A DNA stretch of 64,000 nucleotides from Actinoplanes couchii. Its GTDB lineage: Bacteria; Actinomycetota; Actinomycetes; Mycobacteriales; Micromonosporaceae. Below the pieces are notes generated by a model. The model was given only the letters and a program-made list of their open reading frames with translations, was not told where the DNA came from and made no database searches. The stretch covers positions 56,843 through 120,842 of the forward strand of contig NZ_BOMG01000105.1 in the NCBI RefSeq assembly GCF_016862075.1, read 5' to 3'. The position numbers and the translations under genes are program-made. This document shows positions 44,244 through 53,613 of the stretch, piece after piece (the first letter of the stretch is position 1; the number at the start of each line of letters is the position of its first letter).

Positions 44244-44269
44244 TAAGTGTCTATAAGTGTCTTTTAGAC
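44244..44269. repeat. Left-end direct repeats and GTCT/AGAC dyad
   Basis: TAAGTGTCT occurs at 44244-44252 and again at 44254-44262, spaced by exactly 10 bp (one helix turn). It is followed by GTCT-TTT-AGAC (44259-44269). A related TGTCTTTT begins at 44233. Repeated short sites next to the end of an IS607 element are expected binding sites for the TnpA recombinase. Confidence 0.55.
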
Positions 44270-44294
44270 GTCATAGGTGTTGTATTGTTTCGTG

Positions 44295-44873
44295 GTGAAC
44301 CTGACGGAATGGGCACGCGCGCAGGGTGTTGCGCCCCGCACGGCGTATCGATGGTTCCGTGAGGGCTCGCTGCCGGTCCCGGCGGAGCGGGTGGGGCCGC
44401 GCACCATCCTGGTGAACATCGATGCGAACACCTCACTCTTGGTGAGCGAGGGCGTCGGCTTGTATGCCCGGGTTTCCTCGCGAGATCAGAAGGCCGACCT
44501 GGAGCGGCAGACCGCCCGGTTGTCGGCGTGGGCCGCGAAGGCGGGTCACCAGGTCGTGCGCGTCGAGTCTGAGATCGGTTCCGGGATGAACGGCTGCCGC
44601 ATGAAGGCACGGCGGCTGCTGGCCGACCCGAAGGTGACCTGCGTGGTGGTCGAGCACAAGGATCGACTCGGGCGCATGAACGTCGAACTTGTCGAAGCCG
44701 CCCTGTCCGCGACAGGCCGCCGTCTGGTCGTGCTGGATGACGGCGAAGTCGAAGACGACCTCGTGCGTGACATGGTGGAGGTGCTGACATCGTTCTGCGC
44801 CCGCCTCTATGGCCGCCGCTCCGCGAAGAACCGTGCCCAGAAGGCTCTTGAGGCGGCGGCTGCCGGTGAGTGA
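44295..44873 (+). CDS. tnpA: IS607 serine recombinase (TnpA)
   Basis: 192 residues from GTG 44295 (VNLTEWARAQG), the family's usual start; an earlier GTG at 44277 would add six residues. A MerR-like helix-turn-helix comes first (RTAYRWFREGSLPVP), the reverse of most serine recombinases and typical of IS607. The catalytic domain has YARVSS (Ser61), and later DRLGR. It cuts and rejoins DNA for excision and insertion. It overlaps tnpB by 8 bases. Confidence 0.92.
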   Translation: MNLTEWARAQGVAPRTAYRWFREGSLPVPAERVGPRTILVNIDANTSLLVSEGVGLYARVSSRDQKADLERQTARLSAWAAKAGHQVVRVESEIGSGMNGCRMKARRLLADPKVTCVVVEHKDRLGRMNVELVEAALSATGRRLVVLDDGEVEDDLVRDMVEVLTSFCARLYGRRSAKNRAQKALEAAAAGE

Positions 44874-46509
44874 TTCGAACAAGGGCCTACGTGCCATCGA
44901 CGATCCGTTCGTTGCCCCCGGACCGTCCGGGGTGGCGATACGCGCCCGCCTCAAGCACCTCACGTCCGACGACGACAAGGTGTTACGCCTGGTCGGTGAA
45001 CACCTTGGGCACCTGGCGTCGCTCGACCTCAAACGTCGGTGCGAGGACGGCCATGACCACGACAGTGATACGTGGGCGGCCCGGAAGCAGGCTCTGACGG
45101 CGGCCTCGTCGTCCCGCTGGGCTGGGTCGATCACCAGGGCCACCCATGACCAGTGGGCGCTCTCGCGCCGCTGTCGGCTCGCGCATATCCAGAGCCTGGA
45201 GTCCGGCGTCCGCACGATGAAGCGCCGTCTCTCTCAGCCGATCGGGGAGAAGGGCACCAAGCGGGCGCCTGGCGGATACCGTTCGAAAGGCGAGTGGTTC
45301 CAGAAGAGTCGCCGCCTGGCGATCCTGGAGCACCGCCTCGACGTGGCCCGAGCCGATCATGAGACCGGTGTTGTTCATGTGGTGCGCGGCGGCCGGAAGC
45401 TGCTCGGCAGTCGTCACCACCTCCAGGCCGCGGACCTCACCGAGTCCGAGTGGCGGGAGCGCTGGCAAGCGCAGCGATGGTTCCTCGCTGCTGACGGCGA
45501 GTCCGGCAAACGCTTCGGTAACGAGACGATCCGTGTCACTGCGGACGGCCAGGTCAGCATCAAGCTGCCCGCGCCACTGGCGCAGATGGCAAACACCGAT
45601 CACGGCCGGTACATCCTGACGGCCGAGGTCGCGTTCGCTCACCGTGGCGCCGAGTGGGCCGGCCGCATCAGCGGGAACAAGGCAGTCGCCTACCGTATCC
45701 ACCTCGACGTGTCCCGTGGCCGCTGGTACCTGACCGCCTCGTGGACCAAACCGATCGTCAAGACGATCCCGCTCGCCACCGCCCGCGCTGAGGGCATGAT
45801 CGGCGTCGACACGAACGCCGGCCACTTCGCCGCCTACCACCTTGATCGGGACGGCAACCCTGTCGGCGACCCGCGCCGTTTCCACTACGAACTCACCGGT
45901 TCGGCTGATCACCGGGACGCGCAGATCAGGCACGCCATCAGCCGCCTGCTGCACTGGGCCAAACGCTGCGGCGTCAACGCCATCGGTATCGAGAACCTCG
46001 ACTTCACCGCCGAGAAGACCCGCGAGAAACACGGCCGTAGGAAGCGATTCCGGCAGCTCATCGCCGGTATCCCCACCGGTAGACTCAAGGCCCGACTGAT
46101 CTCCATGGCATCCGAGGCGCAACTGTCGATCGTTGCTGTAGATCCGGCCTACACCTCTCAATGGGGAGGCCAGCACTGGCAAAAGCCGCTGGTCACCCCA
46201 CGACGCAAGATGTCCCGACACGACGCCGCCGGCATCGCGATCGGGCGACGCGCCCTCGGGCACCCGATCCGGCGACGGACGGCACCGCCCCAGCATCACC
46301 GGAGTGATGGTGCTGGGCATCGGACCGTACAGGCCGGACCGGGCGCACAGGAGCGCGAGGAAACCCGCCCTCCCGCCACGGAACGTGCACACGATGCACG
46401 CCGCCGACCGGGGACAACTGGAACGCGGGAGACCAGCGCATCCAAAACCGTTCGGGATGTGCGCAGTTCCGGGACCTGGCATCAGATGTCACTCCTGGAC
46501 ACTGCATAG
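44866..46509 (+). CDS. tnpB: TnpB RNA-guided nuclease, zinc-ribbon-less variant
   Basis: 547 residues from GTG 44866; an ATG at 44809 would overlap tnpA by 65 bp. The RuvC-like centre has Asp315 (IGVDTN), Glu376 (IGIENLDF) and Asp453 (SRHDAAGIAIGRR). The usual CxxC...CxxC zinc ribbon between the second and third motifs is missing: after VDPAYTSQ comes WGGQHWQKP, and no CxxC pair exists anywhere. The tail after about 470 is Arg/Pro-rich. In related elements TnpB uses an omega-RNA from its 3' end to cut DNA at the donor site and so keep the element. It stops 15 bp before the element's right end. Confidence 0.9.
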   Translation: MSDSNKGLRAIDDPFVAPGPSGVAIRARLKHLTSDDDKVLRLVGEHLGHLASLDLKRRCEDGHDHDSDTWAARKQALTAASSSRWAGSITRATHDQWALSRRCRLAHIQSLESGVRTMKRRLSQPIGEKGTKRAPGGYRSKGEWFQKSRRLAILEHRLDVARADHETGVVHVVRGGRKLLGSRHHLQAADLTESEWRERWQAQRWFLAADGESGKRFGNETIRVTADGQVSIKLPAPLAQMANTDHGRYILTAEVAFAHRGAEWAGRISGNKAVAYRIHLDVSRGRWYLTASWTKPIVKTIPLATARAEGMIGVDTNAGHFAAYHLDRDGNPVGDPRRFHYELTGSADHRDAQIRHAISRLLHWAKRCGVNAIGIENLDFTAEKTREKHGRRKRFRQLIAGIPTGRLKARLISMASEAQLSIVAVDPAYTSQWGGQHWQKPLVTPRRKMSRHDAAGIAIGRRALGHPIRRRTAPPQHHRSDGAGHRTVQAGPGAQEREETRPPATERAHDARRRPGTTGTRETSASKTVRDVRSSGTWHQMSLLDTA

Positions 46510-46524
46510 GAACGGTATCGGCTG
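46300..46524 (+). ncRNA. Candidate omega-RNA (reRNA) region at the element's right end
   Basis: By analogy with characterised TnpB systems, the guide RNA scaffold overlaps the 3' end of tnpB and runs to the element's end, with the guide coming from the flank after 46524. Structure here: GTTCC (46466-46470) could pair with GGAAC (46509-46513), enclosing a small CATC-A-GATG hairpin. Boundaries are a guess; only the position is well founded. Confidence 0.35.
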
Positions 46525-47928
46525 GCGGTTCGCTTGGCCGAGTTGTGTTTCGCCCGTGGGCTGCCGGGCGAGGCCCAGCGACGGTACGAGCAGGCCGCGC
46601 AGCTCGCGCCGGGCGAACTGCAGGCGGCGGTCGCGTTGCGCAGCGCGGCCGAGGCGGCCAAGGTCGCGCACGTCGGCAACGAGGCGATCCGGTTGCACCG
46701 GGCGGCCGCCGATGCCGCCCGGCGTGCCGGTGACCGGCCGCGTGCCGCATACGACCTGGCCCTGATCATCGAAATGCTGCATCGCAGCCCCGGCCTGCTC
46801 GACGGCCCACCGCCGCTGGACGAGACCGAGTGGCTGATCGCCGAGGCCACCACCCTCGCCAGCGACGACCCGGTTGCGACCGCCCGGGTGCTGGCCGCCC
46901 GGGCGCACGCCGGATCGCCGTTCGACCCCGCGAACAGCGACCTGATCGATCGCGCCCTGGCCCGTGCCCGCGAGGCCGGCGATCCGCTGAGCGAGAGCGC
47001 CGCGCTCGACCAGCTCACGTCCGTGGAACTGGTGAACCACCGGCTCGGCGCGGCGGCGGCCCAGGCACTGCACCGCATCGAGTTTCTCGTGTCGCGGCCG
47101 GTGCGGGCGGACACCGGCGCCTACGAGGTGCTGGACGCGTACATCATGGCGACCGACACCGCGATCGCCGCCGGTGATCTCACGGCGGCCCGCCGGCTCG
47201 CCGAGCGGCTCCGGGACCTGCCGATGCACCGGGAGGAGCGCCATCTGGCCAACTCCCGGTTGATGGTCGTCACCGCCCTCGCCGGGGCCTGGGACGAGAC
47301 CCTCGAGCTCGCCGAACGGTTCCGCGACGACTGGGAACGGGCCGGACAGCCACGCGCGGGCAACCTCAGCCGGGGCACGTACGCCGCCGCCACGGTGCAC
47401 GGACTGCGGGGCGACGACGCCGGCCGCGCCACCTGGCTGGACATGAGCCACTCGCTGAACTCGTTCTCCCCGTGCGACATCCACCACGACGAGTTCTTCG
47501 ACGCGCTGCTGCTACTGCACCGTGGGCGCCCCGGCGAGGCTACGGCGCTGTTCACCGGCCGGCCGGACGACTTCCGCTCCTGGTACAACGTGCTCTGGCG
47601 ACCGTGGTACGCGGCACTGTGGGCCGAGTCGGCCGTGCTCGCCGGGCATCCCGAAGCGACCGGCCGGCTGGACCGGGCTCGCCGGTCGACCGCGGGCAAT
47701 CCGATCGCCCGGGCCATCGTCGAGCGCTCGGCCGCGTTCGCCGCCGACGACCGCGACGCGATGCTCGCCGCCGCGGAGCGGTTGCGCTCGGCCGGCTGCC
47801 GCTACCAGTGGGCCCGCACTCTGGTCCTCACCGGCGGCCCGGACCGTGACCGGGGCGAGGAGGCGCTCGCCGAGATGAAGGCCACGCCGATGGCCGCCGT
47901 CAGCAGGAGGATCTCGGTGAGCCGCTGA
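46525..47928 (+). pseudogene. LuxR-HTH/ATPase regulator, 3' part (split by IS607 element)
   Basis: Codons 459-925 of the split regulator, beginning AVRLAELCFARGLPGEAQRR in phase with Leu458 of the 5' part. This half is built of helical, Ala/Leu-rich TPR-like repeats (for example RRYEQAAQLAPGELQAA), the usual sensor scaffold of such ATPase regulators. It has no start codon of its own with a ribosome site. It is well preserved, so the insertion is probably recent. Spontaneous loss of the element would restore the full protein. Confidence 0.88.
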
Positions 47929-47952
47929 TGTCACGGGCCGGCCGGGCGGGTG

Positions 47953-49422
47953 TCAGCGGCGGTAGGTGCGTTTTGCCGTGTTCTTCACGTTGCCGGCCCG
48001 GTCGTAGGTGCGGAGTTGGACGGTGAACTTCTTGCCGTACTTCTTCGGGTTGATGGTGAAGGTGTAGGCGGCTTTGGTGTCGGTGGCCACGACCTTGCCG
48101 TTGACGAGGAGTTGGACACGGGCGATGCCGAAGCGGTCGGTGGCCGCCGCGGTGACGGCGAACTTCTTGGTGACTCTGGAGTTGTTCTTCGGGGCCTGCC
48201 GGTAGCTGATGCCGGGCGCGGTGTTGTCGACGGTGATCGTGCGGTTCAGGGTGGTGACGTTGCCGGCCTTGTCCATGGCCATGACCTGCAGGGTGCGGCG
48301 GCCGTCGGCTACCAGGCGGCTGTCGAGGCGGACGGACCAGGGTGCCTTGTGGGTGTAGGCGAGGTTGTTGAGGTAGCCGCTCAGGTAGGACAGGCCGGTG
48401 GCGTCCTTGATTCCGGTGGCGGTGGTGGTGATGGTGCCGCGGACGTAGGCGTTGGCTGCTGGGGTGAACGTGACCGCCGGTGGGTTGTTGTCGACGATCA
48501 CCGTGCGGGTGTGTTCGGCGACGTGACCGACGGTGTCGTAGGAGCGGACCGTCATGGTCGCCGGGCCGTTGGCCGCTGCGGGATCCCAGAGCAGGTTGAC
48601 GGCTCCGACGCCGTTGCTCTGGATGGTGCGGTCGGTGCGGATCAGCCGGCCGTTGATCCACAGTTCGACCCGGTCGATCTGAGAGGCGTCCTCGGAGGCG
48701 ACGTTGATCCGGCCGCCATGCCGGACGAAACCGTCGACCTCGTCGAAGCCGATCTCCAGCGACGGCGGGGTCCGGTCGACGAACGCGTACACCTGGCTGG
48801 TTCCGACGTTGCCGAGGTCGTCGTAGGTCCGGGACTGCAGTAGTACCCGGCCGTCGGGGCCGGTGCCGTCCCAGGTGACGGTCCACGGGGCTGCGGTGGC
48901 GGAGTCGATCACCTTGTCACCGAGGAGCAGGTCCACGCGGGTGACCGTGTCGATGCCGGCCGGTGCCGATACGCCGAAGTCGAAGGACTTTCCCTGGTAG
49001 AAGGTGTTCGGGATGGTGCGCTGCCCGTCGTTCGGCCACGGGAAGAAGGCCGTCGCGGCGCGGTTGCGGACCCGCACGGTCAGCGGATCGGTGCGAGTCC
49101 AGGCACCGTGTGAATCGAGCAGTTCCAGCTGAAGCACCGCGTCGGCGTCGGCGTGCCGGGCCGTGTTCCAGGTCAGCGACCACGGTGCAGTCCAGTCCCA
49201 GGCGACAAGCCCACCGTTGACGAAGAGCCTGATTTCGGTGACGTCGGTCCCGGCTGGCACAGCGGGGGTGATCACCATGGTTTTGTTCACTTGCTGCCCG
49301 GCGGCCAGCCCCAGATCGATGACCGGTGGTTCGGCCGCATGGGCGGGTGTAGCAGCGGTCCCGGCAGCAAGAGCCGTGACCAACACCAGCAATGCCGTTG
49401 CGGAGCGCGGTGTTCGTCGCAC
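47953..49422 (-). CDS. Secreted Ig-like repeat protein
   Basis: 489 residues from GTG 49422 (preceded by GGGGGA); the ATG at 49452 falls inside a palindrome and is less likely. Signal peptide: RRTPRS, hydrophobic core, then TPAHAAEPP. The mature part is four to five bacterial Ig-like (cadherin-type) beta-sandwich repeats with recurring RVELWINGRLIRTDR- and VRSYDTVGHVAEHTRTV-type strands (near 245 and 295) and VDNTAPG-like joins. There is no cell-wall anchor or catalytic motif. It is probably an adhesion or matrix protein and stands alone, convergent with the split regulator. Confidence 0.8.
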   Translation of the reverse strand: MRRTPRSATALLVLVTALAAGTAATPAHAAEPPVIDLGLAAGQQVNKTMVITPAVPAGTDVTEIRLFVNGGLVAWDWTAPWSLTWNTARHADADAVLQLELLDSHGAWTRTDPLTVRVRNRAATAFFPWPNDGQRTIPNTFYQGKSFDFGVSAPAGIDTVTRVDLLLGDKVIDSATAAPWTVTWDGTGPDGRVLLQSRTYDDLGNVGTSQVYAFVDRTPPSLEIGFDEVDGFVRHGGRINVASEDASQIDRVELWINGRLIRTDRTIQSNGVGAVNLLWDPAAANGPATMTVRSYDTVGHVAEHTRTVIVDNNPPAVTFTPAANAYVRGTITTTATGIKDATGLSYLSGYLNNLAYTHKAPWSVRLDSRLVADGRRTLQVMAMDKAGNVTTLNRTITVDNTAPGISYRQAPKNNSRVTKKFAVTAAATDRFGIARVQLLVNGKVVATDTKAAYTFTINPKKYGKKFTVQLRTYDRAGNVKNTAKRTYRR

Positions 49423-49437
49423 ATATCCCCCGTAGAT

Positions 49438-49454
49438 CGATGTGTTGCACATCG
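49438..49454. promoter_or_regulatory. CGATGTG-TTG-CACATCG palindrome upstream of the Ig-like gene
   Basis: Perfect 7-bp arms (49438-49444 and 49448-49454) with a 3-base spacer, flanked on both sides by GTAGATC copies (49432-49438 and 49454-49460). It is 15 bases upstream of the chosen GTG start. It could be an operator, or the 5' leader hairpin of the transcript. Confidence 0.4.
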
Positions 49455-49645
49455 TAGATCTTCGAAGTCCAGTTGCGACGGCAAGGCTCCGACTCGAGCC
49501 GTCGCCATTCGGTGGTTGCGCTGGGTGTGATCAATGCAACTCGTTGTTACGGGAAAATTCTCGATCTTGGTGACATCGAGGTCTGGTTATCCATCGATTG
49601 GATGCTTAGAGTTCCGGTGCCGCTACGCATTGATCGGGGGACGCC

Positions 49646-52600
49646 ATGTGGCGCCGGATTCTGCCTGCCTGTCTCACGGTGGGCCTGACTGCCACCGTCT
49701 TGTCTGTTCCAGCCCTGACGAGTCCCGTCCTGGCCGCCTGCAGTGAGGCCGCGGCCACCGAGGCTGCCGCCGCAGCGTTGGCCGCCAGTTGCGGGAAGCC
49801 GGTGGTGGTGGACGCGCTGCGCAACGAATACTCGCAGGTGACAGCTCAGCCTGACGGGCGGATGACGTTCGAGTCCTCGGTGTTGCCGGAACGGGTGCAA
49901 CGCGGTGAGGGTTGGGTCGATGTCGATCTGGACCTGGCGGCCGGCGTTGACGGTCTCCTGCGCCCGGCGGCGTCGGTGGCCGACGTGGCGTTCTCCAACG
50001 GCGGTGCTGCTCCGCTGGTGACCCTGACGCGCGGGGGCCGGGCGATGACCATGTCATGGCCCGGGACGCTGCCGCCTCCGGTGATCGTGGAGAACTCGGC
50101 CAAGTACTCCGAGGTCCTGCCCGGGGTCGACCTGGTGGTACGGGCGACCGAAACCGGGTTCACCCACGTGCTGGTGATCAAGTCAGCGGCGGCGGCTGCG
50201 CAGTCCGCGGTGCGTGAGGTCAGGTTCGAACTCGGCGGTGACGCCGAGGTCGAAGAGATCGACGGGGCGTTGCGGGCGGTCAGCAGTGGATCGGTACTGG
50301 CGTCGACCGAACCGGCGGTGATGTGGGATTCGCGATCAGCTGCCGTCACCGCCGCGCCCCAGGCATCGCGATCCACCCTTCAAACTCTGACGGCCACGCC
50401 ATCGACCACCGAGGCCGCGGGTGACGCGGCACGGACCGCACCGGTGTCGGTGCATTTGTCGGACGGTGACCTCGTCCTGCGCCCCGATGCGACCCTGCTC
50501 GCACAGGCGGCCTTTCCGCTGTACGTGGACCCGGCGTGGTCGGTGGCCAAGGCGAAGCGGGCGTACTCGACGAACAACGGCTCCAACAACACCGACTACT
50601 CCGTGGCCCGCGTCGGGCACAACCCGGAGACCGGCGCGCTGTACCGGTCGTTCTTCCAGTTCAACACCACAGCGGGCGGTGTCGCGCTGAAGGGCAAGCA
50701 CATCGAGTCCGCACGGGTGGAGATGAAGCTCGATCACTCCTGGTCCTGCGACCGGACGGTCGCGTCGATGCACTGGTCGTCGGCGATCAACGCGACGATG
50801 AAAGCGACCTGGTCTGCCATGGACCTGCTGCGCTACCTGGACAGCGCCACCGGGCGCGCCAATCAAGCCGGCGGCTGCGGTGTCATCCAGGGCGACGAGG
50901 ACATGATCTTCCAGAGCGCTAAGGTCACCTCGTTCGTGCAGGAAGCAGCAAACAAGAGCTGGCCCAACGTCACCGTGGGCTTTACTGCCCGTGACTCCTC
51001 CGGAGAAGGGGAGTCGACGCAGGCGCGGTGGAAGAAGTTCCTGCCGAACAACGCCAAACTTTTTGCCGACTACGACACCAAGCCGACCGCACCGACCGGC
51101 CTGCAGGTAGCGGGAATCGCGTGTAGCACCAGTGCCGCGGTGACCATCGGAACGCTCACCCCGACGTTCTCCGCGCAGTTCAACGACGCGGACACCAGCG
51201 ACTCGCTGACCGGTGCGTTCGAGTGGATCGAAGTACCGGCGGCGGGAATGGGCTCAGTCACCGCCACGGTGCCGGGCCGAAAAACGGCGCCGCCGAACAA
51301 GACCAACGTGTCCAACAATACGAGAGCGACCAGCGCGGCGGTCAACGCGCCGAAGGACAAGAAGTACGCATTCCGGGCCCAGACCACGGACAAAGCGCCG
51401 TACTCGCAGGTCGGTCCGTGGTCGGCATGGTGCCAGTTCACGGTGGACACCACGGTTCCGACAGTGACCGGCACGGTGCTGTCCAACGCTTCAGCTCCCG
51501 GGAAGAAGGTCCGGATCCGGATCGAGTCGACCGCCACGGACGTGACCAAGTTCCAGTACGGCTGGGATGCCGCCACGAAGGTGGTCACCGCGTCAACCTC
51601 GACCACACCGCCGAAGACCGCAGAGATCGAAGTGACCGCTCAACGACTCGGCACCAACGTCCTGAACCTCAAGGCCATCGATGCAACTCTCAACGAAGGC
51701 ATCGGGACAGTGATTTTCGACGTCGCCGGCCAGCCGGTTGCCCCCATTGCGCGTTGGGGTCTGGAAACCCTTCCCGGGATGTCATCCCCGGCTAGTGCAC
51801 TTGCTGACCGTGTCGCGATACCAGCGGATACGCCGCTTACCGCCGAGAACGTGACCTGGACCGATGACGTACGGCTGAAGCGGGCCGCAACGTCGACGTT
51901 CAACGGAACCTCCTCTGCGGCCATGACCACCTCGTCGGTGGTGAGCACTACTGCTTCGTTCAGCGTCGCCGGCTGGGTTCGGCTCGGCGCGGTGCCGACC
52001 AGCGACATGAAGTTCGCTACCCAGTACGGCAGCGACGCGGCCGGTTTCGAGATCGGTGTCCGCCGAACCGGGACCGCGCTGACGCCGTACTGGTCGTTTC
52101 TGATGAAGGACACCAGCGTTCAGACGAGCGCGACGGTCGCGGTCCTGGCGCCGACTCCGATCACCGCTGCTGACACCGGGCGATGGGTGCACGTGGCAGG
52201 CGTGTTCGACGCGCCGGAGAAGAAGCTGCGTCTCTATCTGGACGGCACGAAGGTGGCCGAGGTCGACCGCACCGCCACCCCGTGGGCAGCGACCGGCCGG
52301 TTTGCTGTGGGTCGCGGGTATGGCAGCAACTACTGGAACGGTTCGATTGCCGACGTTCAGGCCTTCGACCGGGTACTGGTGGCGGAGGACTTCACCGGCC
52401 GCCTCGCCACTGATCCGGACGGCAACGGGTTCGACGAACCGGGCGTGCTGACCCCGATCCAGGTCGGCGGATGGGACTTCGATGCAGCGTCCCGGTGCCG
52501 CCGCACCGATCTCAGTGGCTACTGCGAGGCACCAGACCCGGGAACTGCCTGGAGCCGCTGGCTGGCTCTGAGCCGGGGCGCCGACATCGGATCCGGCCGT

Positions 52601-53587
52601 GACGTCAACAACGGGTCCGCGCTCTGGCTCGACGAGCAGTACTTCCCGTCCGACGACGGCGAAACACCGGAAGCCACCTCCGAATACGGCCGGTCCGCGG
52701 TCAAAACCGGCACCACCGCACCGGATGAGAACGGCAACGAGTTCACGCTGTGGCAGGACCAGCAGGTTCTACGCACCGACCAGTCGTTCACCATCGCGGC
52801 GTGGGCCGCGCCGAAGGCCGATCTGACCGGTAACCGGACCATCCTCGCGCAACGCGGGGCGCACGAGAGCGCGTTCCGGCTCCAGTACGCCGCGGACAGC
52901 GGCAAGTGGGTCTTCACGGTCGCATCTCAGGATGTGCCGGATGCCGGCGCCTCGACGGTGAACAGCCTGACTTCGACCTCGATCGTCGATACCGGGGCCT
53001 GGACCCATCTGACCGCCGTCTACGACGCGGGCGCCAAACAGACCCGTATCTACGTCAACGGAAACCGTGAAGCCGCCGCAAGCATCTCCGGCACGCCGTT
53101 CGACGCTACGGGAACGCTGCTGGTCGGCAAATCCGTCTCCCGCGGGGAACTGACCGGCCAGTGGCATGGCGGCATCGACGACATCGCCGTCTTCCAAGGT
53201 GCGATGAACGACGCGGCAGTCTCGCTCATGTACGAGCGCCAGAGTGCCGACACCAGCGCCACCAACGTGCTGAAGCTGAACGGGACGATGATCGCGGGCG
53301 CGGTGAAGCGATCCAGCAACGACGTCTACCAGTTGCGGATGCAAACCGACGGGAACCTGGTGCTCTACCGGCAGGGCACCGCCGTCTGGTCACCCAACAC
53401 CTGGGGCAATCCGGGTGCCGAGACGGTCCTGCAGGCCGACGGCAACCTGGTGATCAATCGCCAGGACAAATCCGTGGCCTGGAGCACTGCCACAGCTGGC
53501 AAGGGCGCAGACCGGTTGGTGCTCTTCGATGACGGCCGCCTCGAACTACAGAATCCGGCCGGTCAAGTCGTCTGGCGTCGTCCGTAA
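49646..53587 (+). CDS. Large secreted LamG-domain protein with C-terminal B-lectin module
   Basis: 1313 residues. Signal peptide to about residue 31 (SPVLAAC). A conserved N-terminal region (about 45-290) is followed by a DNRLRE-like beta-sandwich (about 300-450), two LamG/jellyroll domains (about 735-912, with RWVHVAGVFDAPEKKLRLYL, and about 1035-1190, with AWTHLTAVYDAGAKQTRIYV) and a bulb-type mannose lectin fold (about 1205-1313) with three repeats like MQTDGNLVLYRQG. GGGGGA precedes the ATG. Such proteins stand directly upstream of RHS toxins in many actinomycetes. It ends 26 bp before the RHS start, so the two are co-transcribed. It is probably the surface or receptor-binding partner (inference). 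Confidence 0.88.
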   Translation: MWRRILPACLTVGLTATVLSVPALTSPVLAACSEAAATEAAAAALAASCGKPVVVDALRNEYSQVTAQPDGRMTFESSVLPERVQRGEGWVDVDLDLAAGVDGLLRPAASVADVAFSNGGAAPLVTLTRGGRAMTMSWPGTLPPPVIVENSAKYSEVLPGVDLVVRATETGFTHVLVIKSAAAAAQSAVREVRFELGGDAEVEEIDGALRAVSSGSVLASTEPAVMWDSRSAAVTAAPQASRSTLQTLTATPSTTEAAGDAARTAPVSVHLSDGDLVLRPDATLLAQAAFPLYVDPAWSVAKAKRAYSTNNGSNNTDYSVARVGHNPETGALYRSFFQFNTTAGGVALKGKHIESARVEMKLDHSWSCDRTVASMHWSSAINATMKATWSAMDLLRYLDSATGRANQAGGCGVIQGDEDMIFQSAKVTSFVQEAANKSWPNVTVGFTARDSSGEGESTQARWKKFLPNNAKLFADYDTKPTAPTGLQVAGIACSTSAAVTIGTLTPTFSAQFNDADTSDSLTGAFEWIEVPAAGMGSVTATVPGRKTAPPNKTNVSNNTRATSAAVNAPKDKKYAFRAQTTDKAPYSQVGPWSAWCQFTVDTTVPTVTGTVLSNASAPGKKVRIRIESTATDVTKFQYGWDAATKVVTASTSTTPPKTAEIEVTAQRLGTNVLNLKAIDATLNEGIGTVIFDVAGQPVAPIARWGLETLPGMSSPASALADRVAIPADTPLTAENVTWTDDVRLKRAATSTFNGTSSAAMTTSSVVSTTASFSVAGWVRLGAVPTSDMKFATQYGSDAAGFEIGVRRTGTALTPYWSFLMKDTSVQTSATVAVLAPTPITAADTGRWVHVAGVFDAPEKKLRLYLDGTKVAEVDRTATPWAATGRFAVGRGYGSNYWNGSIADVQAFDRVLVAEDFTGRLATDPDGNGFDEPGVLTPIQVGGWDFDAASRCRRTDLSGYCEAPDPGTAWSRWLALSRGADIGSGRDVNNGSALWLDEQYFPSDDGETPEATSEYGRSAVKTGTTAPDENGNEFTLWQDQQVLRTDQSFTIAAWAAPKADLTGNRTILAQRGAHESAFRLQYAADSGKWVFTVASQDVPDAGASTVNSLTSTSIVDTGAWTHLTAVYDAGAKQTRIYVNGNREAAASISGTPFDATGTLLVGKSVSRGELTGQWHGGIDDIAVFQGAMNDAAVSLMYERQSADTSATNVLKLNGTMIAGAVKRSSNDVYQLRMQTDGNLVLYRQGTAVWSPNTWGNPGAETVLQADGNLVINRQDKSVAWSTATAGKGADRLVLFDDGRLELQNPAGQVVWRRP

Positions 53588-53613
53588 GCATGTCGATTCA
53601 AGGGGATCGGAAG

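Larger units (their letters stand above)
44235..46524 (+). mobile_element. IS607-family element (tnpA + tnpB)
   Basis: 2290 bp between the two halves of one gene. Its two ends share CTG at the junctions (44232-44234 and 46522-46524), so the crossover lies somewhere within these three bases, as expected of the dinucleotide exchange of an IS607 serine recombinase. No inverted terminal repeats and no target duplication are seen, also typical of the family. It carries a serine recombinase gene and a TnpB gene. Deleting it restores one reading frame exactly. Confidence 0.9.

Noticed and set aside
44235..46524. TnpB considered as a Cas12-type effector of a CRISPR system
   Set aside because: No repeat array is nearby, and the tnpA partner, the insertion footprint and the lack of other cas genes show a mobile element.
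53590..53613. Longer start of the RHS protein at ATG 53590
   Set aside because: It lacks a ribosome site at the right distance, while ATG 53614 follows AAGGGGA and leads directly into the signal peptide.
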